Of a stretch of DNA of 39,383 nt, positions 23,386-31,733 are shown piece after piece. The notes below the pieces were generated by a model. It was not told where the DNA came from. It saw only the letters and a list, made by a program, of their open reading frames with translations, and did no database searches. The first letter of the stretch is position 1. Every line of letters starts with the position of its first letter. Position numbers and translations under genes: made by a program. The stretch comes from an uncultured Aureispira sp. (GTDB lineage: Bacteria; Bacteroidota; Bacteroidia; Chitinophagales; Saprospiraceae), in contig CAJQOX010000261.1 in NCBI GenBank assembly GCA_905480075.1, positions 1 to 39,383 of the forward strand, in the 5' to 3' direction.

Positions 23386-24735
23386 TTGAAACACTTACTA
23401 CTTACGATTGTATTTTTTCTACTGAATTCAAATTTGTATGCTCAACCGGTATTAAAGCCATCGATCGGTATAGCTTCCCTGCCTTCTGATTCTGATACTA
23501 TCTGCAGCTTCACACCTTATCTGGGAGATTTTGACACATCAGGGTATAACATCGGTGATACTATCCCCGATTTTACCTTATATACCCTGTCAGGTACTCC
23601 TGTAAATATTCAAACAGTACTTGGTCAGGGCAAGCCCGTCTTACTGATCAGCGGTAGCCTTACCTGCCCTGTATTCAGAGAAAAATTACCTGATATTAAC
23701 AACATGTATAATCTGTATGCCGGGCAGTTGGAGATATTCATCATCTATGGCATGGAAGCACATCCCACCGACCCGAGCCCCTATAGTGGTGCCGTATGGA
23801 TTACAAATAAAAACCAACAGGAAGGCATTTTATATCCTCAACCTATTACCTATGGGGAGCGAAAAGCCTTAGCGGATACCTTGCATACTCTAGGTAGTAT
23901 CAGCCCTGATATATTAATAGACGGTGCCTGTAATGAATGGTTGATGAATTTTGGGCCTGCACCTAATAATGCCTACCTTATTGATACCACAGGAATAATT
24001 TACGAAAAACAGGGGTGGTACCACAAAATTCCGGATGATATGTACTGTGAAATTGATAGTTTGATTGGTACAAACAGTGGAATGTGTAATGCAGCTGGAA
24101 ATAACGGGACTTTCAGTTTCGCTTACCCGGGAGATACTATTGATTATGGCACTACCGGAGATGTTTTGGCAGTGCACGCCACCCTATCAAACAACTCTTC
24201 TACTGACAATGTAGTTATAGATATTATCCGATGGCAGGTCAATGTACCTATAGGATGGACAACTGCAATGTGCCTTGATGTTTGTCTGCCTCCGCATGTT
24301 GACACTACACAGCTTACAATTATTCCGGGTGCGACACAGGATTTTACTTTTTACTTTTATACTGACCCTATACAAAATGGAATAGGTCATGCTTACATAG
24401 GCTTTAAAAATACCAATATTCCACAAAATAAATTTTTTAGGAAATTCTGGGGAGAAACTAGTAAAGTAACTTCTTCAGATAAAACAGATATTGATCATGA
24501 ATCAATTAATTTTTATCCTAATCCATCTGAAGGAATTTTCTTCTTACATTGTAGCAACTCATTTGAAGGATCTATTATAGTCTTGAATACAAATGGGGAA
24601 ATTGTGAAAGATTCAGGTTATACAAGTTGGTCTGAAGGTTCTGAACTGAACCTTACAGGATTACCTGCCGCCCTCTATATTATTCAGATAAAAAAAGATA
24701 ATGAGCTAATTAATAGAAAAATACTGCTTCGATAG
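23386..24735 (+). CDS. secreted deiodinase-like thioredoxin-fold protein with T9SS sorting tail
   Basis: A 449-residue protein starting at TTG (23,386); no ATG occurs before residue 107, and TTG gives a clean signal peptide (MKHLLLTIVFFLLNSNLYAQ). Residues about 55-228 form a thioredoxin-like domain closest to iodothyronine deiodinases: SGSLTCPVF places Cys94 where deiodinases have selenocysteine (FGSxTUPxF), IFIIYGMEAHPTD matches the conserved EAHP/S-D segment with His126, and ILIDGACNEWLMNFG, NNAYLID and GIIYEKQGWY follow in the same order as in vertebrate enzymes. An Ig-like domain (about 240-365) and a T9SS type A tail (from INFYPNPSEGIFF to KILLR) complete the protein, so it is exported across the outer membrane. 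A simple peroxiredoxin-like or thiol reductase activity is the alternative. It is followed by a bidirectional terminator. Confidence 0.8.
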   Translation: MKHLLLTIVFFLLNSNLYAQPVLKPSIGIASLPSDSDTICSFTPYLGDFDTSGYNIGDTIPDFTLYTLSGTPVNIQTVLGQGKPVLLISGSLTCPVFREKLPDINNMYNLYAGQLEIFIIYGMEAHPTDPSPYSGAVWITNKNQQEGILYPQPITYGERKALADTLHTLGSISPDILIDGACNEWLMNFGPAPNNAYLIDTTGIIYEKQGWYHKIPDDMYCEIDSLIGTNSGMCNAAGNNGTFSFAYPGDTIDYGTTGDVLAVHATLSNNSSTDNVVIDIIRWQVNVPIGWTTAMCLDVCLPPHVDTTQLTIIPGATQDFTFYFYTDPIQNGIGHAYIGFKNTNIPQNKFFRKFWGETSKVTSSDKTDIDHESINFYPNPSEGIFFLHCSNSFEGSIIVLNTNGEIVKDSGYTSWSEGSELNLTGLPAALYIIQIKKDNELINRKILLR

Positions 24736-24738
24736 AAG

Positions 24739-24762
24739 ATAACACCAATTTCTTTGTGTTAT
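24739..24762. terminator. bidirectional terminator between convergent genes
   Basis: ATAACACCAA, loop TTTC, TTTGTGTTAT forms a ten-pair stem with one mismatch, followed by TTTATC. It fills the 41-bp gap between the convergent stops at 24,735 and 24,777. Confidence 0.65.
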
Positions 24763-24776
24763 TTTATCAGTTTACT

Positions 24777-26393
24777 TTACCTGATGATGAAACTACCGGT
24801 AATTTTACTTTTATCATTAGTAACCTGAACAACGTAAAGCCCGGCCTTAAAATTTTTTAATGGAATTTCAATCTCATTATTTCCTGATTTAAACAAAAAA
24901 GGACGATCAATTTGCAAGGCTCCGATTACATTATAAACTTTAATTCTTCCTTCTCCATATTGTAAACAACTGAAAGATATTGAACAATTATCTTTTGCTG
25001 GGTTTGGATGAACTAAAAGGTTATTGAAAGTAGTTGAAATCTCTTCCATAGCAGTATTTGCTGAAACAGTAACAACATTATTGGTTTTATCACTATGAAA
25101 TCCTGCAGGATCAATGGCAGAAACTGATACTTCACCTTGTGTAGCAGTAGTATAGAACTGAACATCCACCGTGGAGGCATTCAATACAGGTGACACAATT
25201 AGACCTCCATTTATCTCCCAACAGTAAGTATGATCTGACTGAGGGTTCAGCACAGAATAAGAATAATTGGTGGCTGAAACAACATTGGATGGCCCTGTAA
25301 ATGAAGGCAGGTCAGGCTTCATGATCTTATAGAAAAAATCAGCGGTTTTCTGTATAATATCCGGCCAGTAGGCATTGGGCCCGGAAAGGGTCCAGTTTCC
25401 GTTGACTACCCCCCAGTATTCATGGTTTTCTCCCTGTGCATAATAAGCCTCATGTAAAATAGAATCTGCTGTAAGAACAGAATCCATCATATATGTGCCG
25501 CAGGTAACCGGTGCAACAAGAATTACACTGGAAAAGGGTTTGTTACATTTATTATCGACAACCAAATCGCCGGTACCATGAAACATAATAGCAGGTGCAT
25601 GATTCCCGGAAGCATTTATCCAGGACAAATCGGCAATTGCTCCCCAATAAGCAGCAATTCCCTGTGGAATGGAATCAACATCGTCCGCAAGAACTGAAGC
25701 GCCTGAAAAAGGATTAAAACCCGAGAGTTCCACAACAGGACGACTATGCAATGCGCCCAGGTCTTTTTTCAGCAGAGGGACCAATTCATAACTTTCTGAC
25801 ATCCTTTCAGTATAATCCACAAAGGTACTATGCAAGGCACAAAAGGCGCCTGCAGAAGATCCTGCTGTAAAAACCCTGTCCGGATCAACACCGAACCAGT
25901 TTGAATTTTTGCGAAAAAACCTGACTGCAGCACTCATATCCTGTGCACCGCGCCACATTGCCCTTTTTATACTTGAAGTACTCAAAACATTAAATCCAAG
26001 CCTGTATTCAATAACCGCTGTTACGTAACCCCAATGTGCCAATGTATCAGCAAGGGCCTGTACATCATCATTGTCCTTTGTTCCAACCAACAGAGTTCCT
26101 CCCATAAAGGCAACATTAATAAATCCACCTCCATGTCCAATAATAATCACGGGTCTGTTACTCACCGTATCGGTAACAGGTGGCATAAAAACATCCATAA
26201 CCAAATCTTTGTTAAAAGTAGTTTCAGTAGTGAGTGATGCTGCAATCAATGAGGGCGCATCCTTTGAGTAAACAACATCCTGAAAAACCTGAATACTACT
26301 AAAGTAGCGGGTCTTGTAGCGGTCATTGCATTGCCCAAAAACAGTTAAGTGAATAATAAATACAGAAAACAAAAGGAATATAAATCTGATCAT
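24777..26393 (-). CDS. secreted alpha/beta-hydrolase esterase with T9SS sorting tail
   Basis: A 538-residue protein with signal peptide ending VFGQ. Residues about 60-355 are an alpha/beta hydrolase of the carboxylesterase type: oxyanion-hole motif GHGGGF (86-91), nucleophile elbow GSSAG (Ser180), probable acid Asp276 in HGTGDLVVD and His324 in GENHEYWG. A PKD-like domain follows (about 365-445), and the C-terminus has the T9SS type A pattern LVHPNPAKDNCSISF with KVYNVIGALQ and a final SFIIR. It should be delivered to the cell surface or medium and hydrolyse carboxylic esters; the natural substrate is unknown. It is divergent from the subtilisin pair over 165 bp and convergent with the deiodinase-like gene, itself a T9SS substrate. 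Confidence 0.87.
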   Translation of the reverse strand: MIRFIFLLFSVFIIHLTVFGQCNDRYKTRYFSSIQVFQDVVYSKDAPSLIAASLTTETTFNKDLVMDVFMPPVTDTVSNRPVIIIGHGGGFINVAFMGGTLLVGTKDNDDVQALADTLAHWGYVTAVIEYRLGFNVLSTSSIKRAMWRGAQDMSAAVRFFRKNSNWFGVDPDRVFTAGSSAGAFCALHSTFVDYTERMSESYELVPLLKKDLGALHSRPVVELSGFNPFSGASVLADDVDSIPQGIAAYWGAIADLSWINASGNHAPAIMFHGTGDLVVDNKCNKPFSSVILVAPVTCGTYMMDSVLTADSILHEAYYAQGENHEYWGVVNGNWTLSGPNAYWPDIIQKTADFFYKIMKPDLPSFTGPSNVVSATNYSYSVLNPQSDHTYCWEINGGLIVSPVLNASTVDVQFYTTATQGEVSVSAIDPAGFHSDKTNNVVTVSANTAMEEISTTFNNLLVHPNPAKDNCSISFSCLQYGEGRIKVYNVIGALQIDRPFLFKSGNNEIEIPLKNFKAGLYVVQVTNDKSKITGSFIIR

Positions 26394-26558
26394 AATTATG
26401 TATTTAACGGTGGTTAACCTGCAATTATAATAATTTATATTAATATTTACAATCTATAAATCAATTTCCTTTTAAAGTTTTTGAAAAGATTAAAAAAACA
26501 ATTACTTTAGAATCAGTCAAGTGCAGAAGTAATTGATATCTTTTCTTAAAACTACCCT

Positions 26559-28217
26559 ATGATTTTAGCGATTTTGTTCATTTTTACAATTTCAATCCTT
26601 CCACTAAACGCACAGACAACCGAATCTGACGAAACAGAACACAGCCTGCATCTCATAAAATTTACAGATAAATCTGGAAGCCCTTTCAGTATTTACAGAC
26701 CTCAGGATTTCTTAACAGCTAAGGCATTGGAACGACGGGAAATTCAGGGCATTATGATCGATGATTATGACCTGCCGGTGAACCCGGATTATAAAGAAAA
26801 AATTATGGAGGAGGGAGTACTTATTCAAGGGCAATCAAAATGGCTGAATGCCCTCTCCATTCACTGCGAAAGTAAAAAGATATTAGACAAGATCCGTCTT
26901 CTACCCTTTGTAAAATCGGTCTGTCCGCTGGGAAAATTCCGAAAGATTAAAAAAGGAAAAATGTATAGCCGCCGACCGGAAATAGACAGTTCTAAACACC
27001 AGAAAAGTTATTATGGCCTGGCCAAAAATCAGATAGAAATGTTGGGAGGAATTCACCTTCATCAAATGGGATTCACCGGCAGGGGGGTACACCTGGCAAT
27101 AGTGGACGGTGGCTTCAATAATGCCTACAGAATGTCTGTTTTTGATAGTTTATATCTTGAAAACAGGCTATTGGGCACACATGATTTTGTTGATGGGGAC
27201 GATTATGTATATCAAAGCAGTACACATGGTACATCTGTCTTGTCTACCATGGCATCAAAACGCCCTAACCTGATAGTGGGCACGGCACCTGATGCATTTT
27301 ATTATTTATTTAAAACGGAAGATGTCAGAGGAGAATATAAAGCAGAGGAGTTCAACTGGATAACGGCAATGGAATATGCTGACAGCATCGGGGTGGATGT
27401 AGTGAACTCTTCTATGGGATACAATCATTTCAGGGATACTTCTATGTCTTATTCCTATAAAGATATGGACGGCAAAACCGCTATGATTACCCGGGGTGCA
27501 AATTTTGCAGTGTCGAGGGGCTTGCTGATTGTAAATGCCGCTGGAAATGACGGACACAAAAAATGGCATTACCTTTTTGCCCCTGCCGATGCAGCGGGTA
27601 TTTTTACCGTTGCTGCAGTGGACGAAAATAAAAAAAGAACTAATTTTAGTTCCTGGGGGCCAACTGCCGATGGAAGGATAAAACCTGATATTGCGGCTCA
27701 GGGAGGAAAAACTGCTTATGCCACTATGACAAAATATGATGTTGGTTATGGAGACGGAACCTCTTATGCCTGTCCGGTTATGACAGGAATGGTTGCTTCC
27801 CTGAAACAGGCATTCCCCATGAAAAGCAACATAGAAATTTTAAATGCTATCCGACAAAGCGGACATCAATCCATAAAGCCTGATTCTTCCTTAGGATATG
27901 GAATTCCCGATTTTCTGAAAGCCTGGTTTACCTTAAAGGAAAGCTATATTTACATTAGCAAAGAAGGGGTTTTAAATAAAAAGCTAAATATAAAAAATCA
28001 GGACATTGAGATTTTTATTACTACTGAAGTAACTGATTCTTTGATGATAAAGATTTTTAATACAAAAGGAGAACAGGTAGCTGAACAAAGCACTACTTTA
28101 GAAGTAGGAATAATCAATAAAATAATACTTCAAAAATCTGAAAAATTCCTGAACAGTTGTAACATAATACAATTAATAAAAGGTAAACAAAAGTATTGGA
28201 TAACACTTATCAGATAA
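26559..28217 (+). CDS. secreted subtilisin-family (S8) serine protease, copy 1
   Basis: A 552-residue protein with signal peptide MILAILFIFTISILPLNAQ. After a pro-region (about 25-150, with PFSIYRPQDFLTAKALERR) comes an S8 catalytic domain with an intact triad: Asp183 in IVDGGF, His223 in SSTHGTSV, Ser402 in GDGTSYACPV, and oxyanion-hole Asn330 in NAAGNDG. The C-terminal 90 residues (IKIFNTKGEQVAEQ to KYWITLIR) look like a divergent T9SS-type beta-sandwich, without the usual NP motif. It is a likely surface or extracellular endopeptidase. It is a tandem duplicate of the next gene with triad residues at identical positions. Frame and start are clear. Confidence 0.9.
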   Translation: MILAILFIFTISILPLNAQTTESDETEHSLHLIKFTDKSGSPFSIYRPQDFLTAKALERREIQGIMIDDYDLPVNPDYKEKIMEEGVLIQGQSKWLNALSIHCESKKILDKIRLLPFVKSVCPLGKFRKIKKGKMYSRRPEIDSSKHQKSYYGLAKNQIEMLGGIHLHQMGFTGRGVHLAIVDGGFNNAYRMSVFDSLYLENRLLGTHDFVDGDDYVYQSSTHGTSVLSTMASKRPNLIVGTAPDAFYYLFKTEDVRGEYKAEEFNWITAMEYADSIGVDVVNSSMGYNHFRDTSMSYSYKDMDGKTAMITRGANFAVSRGLLIVNAAGNDGHKKWHYLFAPADAAGIFTVAAVDENKKRTNFSSWGPTADGRIKPDIAAQGGKTAYATMTKYDVGYGDGTSYACPVMTGMVASLKQAFPMKSNIEILNAIRQSGHQSIKPDSSLGYGIPDFLKAWFTLKESYIYISKEGVLNKKLNIKNQDIEIFITTEVTDSLMIKIFNTKGEQVAEQSTTLEVGIINKIILQKSEKFLNSCNIIQLIKGKQKYWITLIR

Positions 28218-28226
28218 AATATTATA

Positions 28227-28243
28227 TCAGGGAACATTCCTGA
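28227..28243. terminator. weak hairpin between the protease genes
   Basis: TCAGG-G-AA, loop CA, TTCCTGA pairs with one bulged G and is followed some ten bases later by a T-rich stretch. It might attenuate read-through from copy 1 into copy 2. Confidence 0.25.
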
Positions 28244-28299
28244 AATCTTAAAATTTTTCAAATTATCATCTCACATCATTTTTTTGTTTTAATAATTGT

Positions 28300-28307
28300 T
28301 ACTTTTG
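28300..28307 (+). promoter_or_regulatory. candidate Bacteroidota -7 box for protease copy 2
   Basis: TACTTTTG is a perfect TAnnTTTG element 55 bp before the start codon of copy 2. No TTG lies at the ideal 19-21 base spacing upstream, so the promoter assignment is tentative. Confidence 0.35.
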
Positions 28308-28362
28308 ATGCTTGACAAAAAATATCATCGGAATTGCAGACAAAAGTCTGAAAAAATAATTA

Positions 28363-30024
28363 ATGAAATATTCTCTACTTATACTGACATCGATAGTTTC
28401 CATTCATCTGAATGCACAAAAAAATGACTATAATCATCATGGACACAGCCTGCATTGCATAGAATTCACCGATAAGAAGAACAGCCCTTTCAGTGTTTTC
28501 AGACCCCAGGAATTTCTATCTGCCCGTGCTCTGGAAAGGCGTGAATTACAAGGTATTGAGATTGATGAAAACGATCTCCCTGTTTCCCCCGACTACACAG
28601 AACAAATAGTAGCCTTAGGTGCTCCCGTTCATGCAAAGTCAAAATGGTTAAATTCCCTGGCGGTACATACAAAAGACACGCTCTTACTTAAAAAAATAGC
28701 TGAACTACCCTTTGTAAAAGCGGTGTATCCTTTGGGAAAATTTCGTAAAGCAGAAAAGCCAAAAATGAACAAGAAACGTCCTAAGGTTGACCCTTCCAAG
28801 CACGAGAAGGACTATTATGGACAGGCCGATAATCAGATAAAAATGTTGGGTGGCGATGTTTTACACAGCTATGGGTATACAGGTAAAGGTGTACATGTTG
28901 CCGTGTTGGACGGTGGCTTTCTGAACGTATACAGAATGCCGGTTTTTGACTCTATGTTTAATGAAAACAGATTACTGGGCACGCATGATTTTGTTCAGGG
29001 CGACCGTTTTGTCTACGAAAGCAGTTCACATGGTTGTAATGTGTTGTCCTGTATGGCTTCCAAATCACCTCATCTGATGGTAGGGACAGCACCTGATGCC
29101 TCTTACTACCTTTTTAAAACGGAAGATGTTAAAGGTGAATTCAGAATCGAAGAATTCAATTGGGTGGCTGCAGTAGAATATGCCGACAGCCTGGGGGTGG
29201 AAGTAATTAATTCCTCGCTGGGATATACCGGATTCAACGATACCACTATGTCCTACAAATATCATCAGCTGGACGGAAAAACGGCAATGTGTAGCAGAGG
29301 GGCTGAAATAGGTGCCTCTAAAGGAATCTTGATTGTGAACAGCGCCGGTAATGAAGGAAGTGGTCCCTGGCATTATATAGGTACTCCTGCAGACACAAGG
29401 GGTGTACTTTCTGTTGCAGCAGTTCGCCCTGATGGCAAACGTGCTTCTTTCAGTTCCTGGGGCCCTACTCCTGACGGTAGAATTAAACCTGATATTGCTG
29501 CACAAGGAAGACATACTGTGGTAGCATCAATGACAAAATATGATATCCAAAGAACGAACGGCACCTCTTTTTCTTCTCCCGTTATGGCGGGAATGGTTGC
29601 CTCATTAAAACAGGCTTTCCCCGACAGAAACAGCGAGGAAATAAAAAATGCCATCCGAATGAGTGGCAGTATTGCCTCGCAGCCCGATTCATCACTGGGC
29701 TTTGGTATTCCCAATTTCTTCTTTGCCTACATGGCAATGCTGGAATCAAGTATTATTATTGACCACAGAGGGGAATTGTATTATGCCCCCAAAATTATAG
29801 ATTCACAGTTACATCTTTTTGTGGAACAACGTAAGGCTACAACAATAAAACTGACACTTTTTAATAATTTCATGCAGGAAAAATATATGTATGAAGGTTT
29901 TACCAAAGGCAACGAAATTGCTGAAGTAAAAATTCCTGACCTGAAAGACTGGCCCAAAGGGGTTTATATTTTAAAAATAGAAATAGGTCTGAACAGGTTT
30001 TGGTTAGAAATGGTCAAATCATAA
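28363..30024 (+). CDS. secreted subtilisin-family (S8) serine protease, copy 2
   Basis: A 553-residue paralog of the preceding gene: signal peptide MKYSLLILTSIVSIHLNAQ, matching pro-region (SPFSVFRPQEFLSARALERR) and the same domain order. The triad is intact at the same residue numbers: Asp183 in VLDGGF, His223 in SSSHGCNV, Ser402 in NGTSFSSPV, with Asn330 in NSAGNEG. Differences concentrate at the surface near the active site: STHGT becomes SSHGC, SYACPV becomes SFSSPV, and the segment after the oxyanion Asn differs, which suggests divergence in specificity. The C-terminal region is again a beta-rich T9SS-like tail (YILKIEIGLNRFWLEMVKS). The duplication is old, since the DNA has diverged visibly. 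Probable extracellular protease. Confidence 0.9.
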   Translation: MKYSLLILTSIVSIHLNAQKNDYNHHGHSLHCIEFTDKKNSPFSVFRPQEFLSARALERRELQGIEIDENDLPVSPDYTEQIVALGAPVHAKSKWLNSLAVHTKDTLLLKKIAELPFVKAVYPLGKFRKAEKPKMNKKRPKVDPSKHEKDYYGQADNQIKMLGGDVLHSYGYTGKGVHVAVLDGGFLNVYRMPVFDSMFNENRLLGTHDFVQGDRFVYESSSHGCNVLSCMASKSPHLMVGTAPDASYYLFKTEDVKGEFRIEEFNWVAAVEYADSLGVEVINSSLGYTGFNDTTMSYKYHQLDGKTAMCSRGAEIGASKGILIVNSAGNEGSGPWHYIGTPADTRGVLSVAAVRPDGKRASFSSWGPTPDGRIKPDIAAQGRHTVVASMTKYDIQRTNGTSFSSPVMAGMVASLKQAFPDRNSEEIKNAIRMSGSIASQPDSSLGFGIPNFFFAYMAMLESSIIIDHRGELYYAPKIIDSQLHLFVEQRKATTIKLTLFNNFMQEKYMYEGFTKGNEIAEVKIPDLKDWPKGVYILKIEIGLNRFWLEMVKS

Positions 30025-30157
30025 AAATTAACTTTATGTTCAGAGATCGATTTTTCTGATATATTTTCCGGGAACTATATCTATCTTTAAATCAGGCTAA
30101 TCAAATATAAAAAAGGATTATTTACATAATTACCTGATTTGATAAATTAATAAAGAC

Positions 30158-30766
30158 ATGGAAAAAGATTCGAGAATTGATGACTATATTAATAAATCAA
30201 ACGATTTTTCACAACCTCTCCTCAGGCACCTGCGTAAGTTGATACATATAAGTTGCCCTGAAGTTGTGGAAACCATGAAGTGGAATACTCCTCATTTTGA
30301 ATATCAGGGCAAATTGCTCTGTAGCTTCAATGCTTTCAAAAAACATTGTTCCTTTGGCTTTTGGCTGGGCAAACACCTGAAGGATGATTTAAAAATTCTT
30401 ACAGTCATCGGCAATACTTCTATGGCAGGAATCAATAAAATCACTTCAATTGAAGACCTTCCTTCAGATTCTGATTTGATACGATATATTAAGAATGCAA
30501 TGAATCTGAAAGAGGCCCCGGAAACAAAAAAGAATAAACCAAAAGTAAAGGCAGTATTGGAAATCCCGGAAATTCTGGCAAAGGAGTTACTTAAAAATGC
30601 AGCAGCAAAAAACACCTTCGACAATTTCAGTTATTCCAATAAAAAGGAATATATATTGTGGATAACCGGTGCAAAGACAGAAAAAACACGGAATTCCAGA
30701 TTGGCCACAACAATAGAATGGCTATCTGAGGGTAAAGTTAAGAACTGGAAATATATAAAGAAGTAA
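30158..30766 (+). CDS. DUF1801 + YdeI/OmpD-associated family protein
   Basis: A 202-residue cytoplasmic protein. The N-terminal half (about 5-115) is a DUF1801-type domain with LRHLRKLIHISCPEVVETMK followed by WNTPHFEYQGKLLCSFNAF and FGFWLG. The C-terminal half is the YdeI-like helical segment with EIPEILAKELLKNAAAKNTF, FDNFSYSNKKEYILWITGAK and the family ending TRNSRLATTIEWLSEGK. This two-part arrangement is common in Bacteroidota. Function is not established; the Bacillus relative ydeI is only known as a gene of unknown function. The gene ends 14 bases before the remnant of a cytochrome P450 gene. Confidence 0.87.
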   Translation: MEKDSRIDDYINKSNDFSQPLLRHLRKLIHISCPEVVETMKWNTPHFEYQGKLLCSFNAFKKHCSFGFWLGKHLKDDLKILTVIGNTSMAGINKITSIEDLPSDSDLIRYIKNAMNLKEAPETKKNKPKVKAVLEIPEILAKELLKNAAAKNTFDNFSYSNKKEYILWITGAKTEKTRNSRLATTIEWLSEGKVKNWKYIKK

Positions 30767-30780
30767 ATATGTGATTGACT

Positions 30781-30939
30781 ATTAATTTTGCAATGATGGA
30801 AATGAAGATAGCAATGTCGATGTTTGTACAGGAATTTGATTTAGAACTTTCAGAAAGTGCACCTGAAGGTCTTCCAGAGACTCTCGTAACTCTGAGACCA
30901 AAAAATGGAATAGAAGTATCTTTTAAGCCCGTTATATAA
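30781..30939 (+). pseudogene. 3' remnant of a cytochrome P450 gene
   Basis: The frame reads INFAMMEMKIAMSMFVQEFD, then a segment with TLVTLRPKNGIEVSFKP and stop at 30,937-30,939. This is the end of a P450: FAMMEMKIA is the helix that directly follows the heme-ligand Cys motif (FxxGxRxCxGxxFA), and VTLRPKNGI is the family's C-terminal beta hairpin. A stop at 30,772-30,774 closes the frame just upstream, so the heme Cys and about 400 residues are missing. The break falls some 15 bases after the YdeI-like gene, suggesting a deletion or insertion that joined this tail to new sequence. It has only 50 codons and cannot be active. Confidence 0.75.
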
Positions 30940-30942
30940 TAA

Positions 30943-31701
30943 TTACAACGTAGAAACAGACTTAAAAACATCCTCAGAATAGCCCCCTTCCTCCCAGGTC
31001 TGAAAGGCTTTGACATTAGTTATTTTAACATTAAAAGGACCAATTTTATGATTTTTGGCATAAAGTGCACCACTTGGAAGGGTATCCCAGTCTTGCCAGG
31101 TAACCTTTAGCCCACCAATAGGTAGTATGCCTACCCACATCTGCCAGGATTCAGGCATCCCATGATCATCAAATATCCAGAGGTAGGAATCTCCGGGTGT
31201 TACACCTCCTTTTAGATAAGTCACAAGAAGTGCACTTTTACCGTCCGGACGATCTACAACACGTAATTCTGGTGCACCATTATAGATTTGTGTGTAGGCA
31301 TTAAGCCAAAAAGCATCATTGGTAAAATGAGAATAAGCAGTATTCAGGGCATCTTCATTATCTTGCATTTCTTCACCTTTCCAAAATACTTTACCTTTTT
31401 TTGTATTCGGATTCAGCAAAACCCTGTAATTGCTCCATTCTACCTGAACAAGATGCCTTTTTCTATCCCATAAGAAATGGTGTGAACCAATAAAAGACCA
31501 TTGAACAATATGAGTGCTGTCCCAGGCCTCCTTGTTTACTTTTCTCATCATCTTTTCTGCCAATTCATTAGCTTCAGGTCCCAAATAACCATTAGGAATA
31601 GGTTCATTATACACGATAAAAAGCAATAGGAAAAGTCCTACTGCCAATAAAGACAAGAAAAGGAAACATTTCAGTAAGAACCTAAGTAAAGAAAAGATCA
31701 A
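30943..31701 (-). CDS. uncharacterised membrane-anchored protein
   Basis: A 252-residue protein with a strong N-terminal transmembrane segment (about residues 5-30, CFLFLSLLAVGLFLLLFIVY) and a soluble domain facing the periplasm. The domain is rich in Trp (HIVQWSFIGSHHFLWDRKRH, SNYRVLLNPNTKKGKVFWKG, LWIFDDHGMPESWQMWVGI), alternating strands as in LolA-like or other lipid-binding beta sheets; this resemblance is only impressionistic. I know similar hypothetical proteins from Bacteroidota but no function. The start lies 33 bp after the stop of the GH3 fusion gene on the same strand, so they may be co-transcribed. The stop is three bases from the end of the P450 remnant. Confidence 0.7.
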   Translation of the reverse strand: MIFSLLRFLLKCFLFLSLLAVGLFLLLFIVYNEPIPNGYLGPEANELAEKMMRKVNKEAWDSTHIVQWSFIGSHHFLWDRKRHLVQVEWSNYRVLLNPNTKKGKVFWKGEEMQDNEDALNTAYSHFTNDAFWLNAYTQIYNGAPELRVVDRPDGKSALLVTYLKGGVTPGDSYLWIFDDHGMPESWQMWVGILPIGGLKVTWQDWDTLPSGALYAKNHKIGPFNVKITNVKAFQTWEEGGYSEDVFKSVSTL

Positions 31702-31733
31702 AATAAAAGGAGATTATAAATTAAAAAAAAAGA

